Assembly: GCA_002773185.1 (NCBI GenBank)
Contig: PFBU01000014.1
Coordinates: 6,882-20,952 of the forward strand
Direction: 5' to 3'
Length of the DNA: 14,071 bases
DNA from: Candidatus Magasanikbacteria bacterium CG10_big_fil_rev_8_21_14_0_10_36_16
Lineage (GTDB): Bacteria > Patescibacteriota > Patescibacteriia > Magasanikbacterales > UBA922
Part shown: positions 11,318 to 14,071 of the stretch, one piece after another
How the letters are laid out: each line of letters opens with the position of its first letter
Position numbering within the stretch: position 1 is the first letter of the stretch
Notes under the pieces: generated by a model
Seen by the model: the letters and a program-made list of their open reading frames with translations, nothing else
Databases searched by the model: none
Told to the model about the DNA's origin: nothing
Translations under genes and position numbers: made by a program

Positions 11318-14071
11318 AAAATGCCATTCCGACCGTCAGGCTTCCACCTATTCACACGCGCGCCATCCCCACCACAGCGACCAACCTCCACTAGAAAACC
11401 AGACGAGGAACGACTTTTTGTCCAAGTATATATACTCTCTAAAATTCTCTTATTTTTACTTTCCAAAATAGAAATAAAATCATATAAGACTTCAGCGAAA
11501 CTTGGACGGTACTTTTGGTTGATAGATAATTTAATCAAATCTTCAGTTACTTTTCGCCAGTTGGCATTATATTTACTTTCATCTATTATTCTTTGAGTAT
11601 CAAAGTCCACACCCATTTCGTTAGAAAGTCTTCTCAAAACTTCATCAGAACAATCTCTCTCTTCTTTTTGTGACAACCAACCTTGTGACTTAAGGTGATC
11701 ACGCAAGATTCTAGTCTGATGGACATAATTATTATTGGTAGAACCAGGCAAAATATCACCTGAAGTCAGAGTCCAAGACAATTTTGGTGTTTCTCCTATG
11801 AAAAACTCTTCATTTTTGTACCAATCTTCGGCATTATACAAAATTTTTCCTCTATTATTTCTCGTAAATTCAGCTTGTTTTAGGTCATTCATTCTTTTGG
11901 CGGTCAGTGGATTTCCTTGACCGTCTTTATCTAGGCGCAAGATGAGATACATTCCCATCTTTTTGGCTTTTTCTAAGTCTGCTTGGGAATATGGTATGGG
12001 TGGGACTTTGTCCAACTCCACGCCCCAGACTTGTCTTACATCATCTGGACCAAATACTTTTTCTTTAGTTAGGATTTGTTCGGCGGTTTCTAGAGATAAG
12101 CCTTCTGGTTGTGGTGGTGTATATTCTTCATAATCTTCTAACAATTCTTCCTTTACTCCAATTACCACAGCCGTCTGATCAGACTCGTCTTTCAAAACAG
12201 CATTTCCTTCTTTAGACTTACCAACTAAAGTAAATTTTTGTTTTTTGCCATGTTTACTCTGAAATTTAGTCCCAGGCTGATAATCAAAGACTTTTACTAA
12301 GGTATATTCAATCTCTTCACCCTCATCTGACAAAATAGTATGTGTCTCCGCTTCTCCTATTTTTTCTTTCCTTGGTCTAGCTACATTGGGCAAAAGCCAA
12401 CCAATATCTTGTGGCGTCAAAACTTTACTATTCATGACTTTTGTTTCCTGTTTATCTAAGTCAATGGCAAAATGTTGTAATATTTTGTTTACCAAATCTC
12501 TATCTTCCTGCGAAAAAGTTGGTTGTGCCAAAAAAGCTTGTAATTCTTGTCTTAGAAAATTTTCTAACGATGAATCAACTTTGATTTTTTTGTATTTCTC
12601 AAGCCAGCTGGTAACTACACCCACATCCAGCAAAACTTTATCAAGAAAAAACTCTTCCTTAGGTTGACCAGGATTAGCTCGTGACAAAGCATTGTCCTCG
12701 TGCTTAAAACTGTCGTACATCGTCCGCCAAGCATTGGCAAAACGCCAGAGAAAACCACCTGCCTGAGGATTTTCGTCCAAAATCTGGTTCTCATCTTGCC
12801 AAATAAATTGTGGCGATACTTCATCTTCGGCTACTCTTATTCTATGATTTTTGTCCAAGAGTGAGGCGAGCATTACTTGATACAATTCCGGATTATTTTT
12901 AGTTTGTTCCAAGTAATCCATTTCTATAATATTACCGGCAAATTCACGTAGTACTGCCACGTCAGTATCATTTCTCTCATATCTATCACTAGCCGGATTG
13001 CCACAAGCCACAAAAGCAAAATTTGACTGAACTTTTTCTGTCAAAGTAGTATTAGGTACTTGAAATTCTTCTCCTGGGATGACATTACCGCTCAAGTTTT
13101 TTATTATTTCCATTTGAGTATCTGCAGGACGTTGATTGAATTCATCATCCAGACAAACACGACCTTTATGTTTTGGCTTACTATCCAATGAAGATGCTTT
13201 ACCTGATAGAGCCTCCACAATAGGTTGATAACGGTAATAACTAGTATCTCCACTCAAATCATGCGTAGCAAACAATTTTTCAGCTCTAGTATTTTTGCCA
13301 CCCACCACACGAGACACTCTCTGCCCTGTCAAATGTTTAGCCAAGGCACTGACGAGGGATGTCTTACCAGCACCACTTTCAGACAAAATCATTACCGGCC
13401 GGCCGGAAAGCATTTTTTGACTTAATTCTCTATAGATAGCCAGACGTGAATTTGTCCAGATAAAATGTTCTTTTTGGAGTTGTCTTTGATACTCAAGTAA
13501 CTTATTATAAGCCGCTCTAGCTGCCAGCTCCGGATTGTCTGACAAAAGTGTATCTAAATCTTGTTTTTTCTGTTCATAAGAATTGAGATAAGAATCATAC
13601 AAAAGACTGTCCATTTCACTAATCTCCCGACCTCTACTAGCAAACATGGTAACCAACAAATCGTCTATTTGTTGTTGCAAACCAGCCATATCTTTGGTTA
13701 GATTTTGATACTCTTCATACTCACCATTGACAGTTTTTTCTTCTTTCAGATGTCTATTGTATTCTTTTTGAAAAAGTTTTTTTGTTTCATCATCAGCCCA
13801 AAGCTTTTGCAAAGTTGACAACTTCATTTGCAATTTTCTATCATTCTTTATCATTTCTATTTTTTGCTCTTTGGTTTTGAGACCAAGACTTGTATTTATT
13901 TCCCTATAAAGAGACCACAAAACTTCGGCACGAAAGGTTGGTTCATATTTATTTATGTCCAAAGCAGGTAGCAAATCCAAGGAATCCAAATCTAAGCCAT
14001 TCAAAAATTGACCTATATCCAAATATTTTTCTCCTTGTTCGTTTTGCGAGCTCAAGCCTTCTACCCTCGCC
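11296..14071 (-). CDS. DGR target: AAA+/MoxR-like ATPase with a diversified C-terminal tip (5' end outside window)
   Basis: The frame runs open to the right edge; the first in-window start candidate is TTG at 14055 (919 residues), so the true N-terminus is probably missing. Order, numbered from that TTG: helical/coiled-coil region (about 60-200); AAA+ domain with Walker A SESGAGKTS (225-233), Walker B RVCLDDEF (299-306) followed by NQRP, and sensor-1 FVACGNPAS (348-356), resembling MoxR/AAA_5 ATPases; a helical region (about 360-560); a small beta-rich segment (585-640); then a module with YLILRLDKDG, DWYKNEEFF, LSWTLTSGDILPG and YTWTKSRSSSG. The last about 40 residues are the VR, ending in VNRWKPDGRNGILGACFSR, similar to C-type-lectin/FGE-fold DGR tips. 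No signal peptide is visible, so it is probably intracellular. The ATPase likely couples binding by the variable tip to an output; the ligand and output are unknown. Confidence 0.88.
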   Translation of the reverse strand, partial: ARVEGLSSQNEQGEKYLDIGQFLNGLDLDSLDLLPALDINKYEPTFRAEVLWSLYREINTSLGLKTKEQKIEMIKNDRKLQMKLSTLQKLWADDETKKLFQKEYNRHLKEEKTVNGEYEEYQNLTKDMAGLQQQIDDLLVTMFASRGREISEMDSLLYDSYLNSYEQKKQDLDTLLSDNPELAARAAYNKLLEYQRQLQKEHFIWTNSRLAIYRELSQKMLSGRPVMILSESGAGKTSLVSALAKHLTGQRVSRVVGGKNTRAEKLFATHDLSGDTSYYRYQPIVEALSGKASSLDSKPKHKGRVCLDDEFNQRPADTQMEIIKNLSGNVIPGEEFQVPNTTLTEKVQSNFAFVACGNPASDRYERNDTDVAVLREFAGNIIEMDYLEQTKNNPELYQVMLASLLDKNHRIRVAEDEVSPQFIWQDENQILDENPQAGGFLWRFANAWRTMYDSFKHEDNALSRANPGQPKEEFFLDKVLLDVGVVTSWLEKYKKIKVDSSLENFLRQELQAFLAQPTFSQEDRDLVNKILQHFAIDLDKQETKVMNSKVLTPQDIGWLLPNVARPRKEKIGEAETHTILSDEGEEIEYTLVKVFDYQPGTKFQSKHGKKQKFTLVGKSKEGNAVLKDESDQTAVVIGVKEELLEDYEEYTPPQPEGLSLETAEQILTKEKVFGPDDVRQVWGVELDKVPPIPYSQADLEKAKKMGMYLILRLDKDGQGNPLTAKRMNDLKQAEFTRNNRGKILYNAEDWYKNEEFFIGETPKLSWTLTSGDILPGSTNNNYVHQTRILRDHLKSQGWLSQKEERDCSDEVLRRLSNEMGVDFDTQRIIDESKYNANWRKVTEDLIKLSINQKYRPSFAEVLYDFISILESKNKRILESIYTWTKSRSSSGFLVEVGRCGGDGARVNRWKPDGRNGILGACFSR
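11300..11418 (-). repeat. DGR variable repeat (VR) at the target 3' end
   Basis: This is the last coding segment of the ATPase gene, plus its stop codon, aligned to the TR (10805-10923). Thirteen residues differ from the TR-encoded peptide through adenine codons: K->S, N->F, N->E, I->V, N->R, D->G, E->G, N->D, N->R, N->G, Q->R, D->G and N->I. One further adenine change is silent (AAA->AAG). The 19 changed adenines became G 13 times, T 4 times and C twice. The non-adenine framework (SSSG, GGC-GCG, RW, PD, LGA, FSR) is unchanged except at two bases, which shows that VR was rewritten from this TR. Confidence 0.95.

Noticed and set aside
1..14071. Recoded genetic code (UGA as Gly, as in Gracilibacteria/Absconditabacteria)
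   Set aside because: RT and avd end naturally at TGA right at their family lengths, and no family protein needs TGA read-through.
1..14071. CRISPR array, tRNA or rRNA genes
   Set aside because: No regularly spaced repeats, cloverleaf sequences or rRNA-like segments were found on either strand by eye.

Overview
The window is AT-rich, uses the standard code (genes end in TAA, TAG and TGA), and mostly lacks Shine-Dalgarno sequences. It carries many short GC-rich palindromes between genes. With a uridyltransferase-only GlmU, a TrmB-type regulator and a diversity-generating retroelement (DGR) aimed at a large ATPase, this points to a Candidate Phyla Radiation / Patescibacteria genome. That assignment is inference; no rRNA gene is present.

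Positions 1-7785 are ordinary chromosome. On the minus strand, reading from high to low coordinates, there are an 89-residue acidic protein with its own promoter and terminator, class II fructose-bisphosphate aldolase, a TrmB-like regulator, a HAD-family hydrolase, the GlmU uridyltransferase domain, glmS, and the first 183 codons of a YvcK/CofD-like gene cut by the left edge. GlmS and the GlmU-like protein belong to the route from fructose-6-phosphate to UDP-GlcNAc. lgt, on the plus strand, has a full-consensus sigma-70 promoter and a good terminator.

Positions 7866-9368 are an accessory segment: a broken HicB-like antitoxin, then an abiEi-abiEii toxin-antitoxin pair behind a sigma-70-type promoter overlapped by an 11-bp inverted repeat, probably the AbiEi operator.

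Positions 9399-14071 are a complete DGR: a DGR-type reverse transcriptase, an Avd accessory protein, a template repeat (TR) and a large target gene whose 3' end is the variable repeat (VR). Aligned by eye over 119 nt, TR and VR differ at 21 positions, and 19 of these are adenines in the coding-sense TR. The target (at least 919 residues, 5' end outside the window) is an AAA+/MoxR-like ATPase with a diversified C-terminal tip, so it is probably an intracellular receptor or effector rather than a phage tail or surface adhesin. The order is unusual: avd is inverted and lies between TR and the RT gene, and the avd and RT start codons abut (ATG|CAT). An RNA running from TR into the RT gene would therefore be antisense to all of avd.

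The DGR-diversified ATPase is the most notable system in the window. The AbiE pair beside it suggests an accessory or defence-type island.
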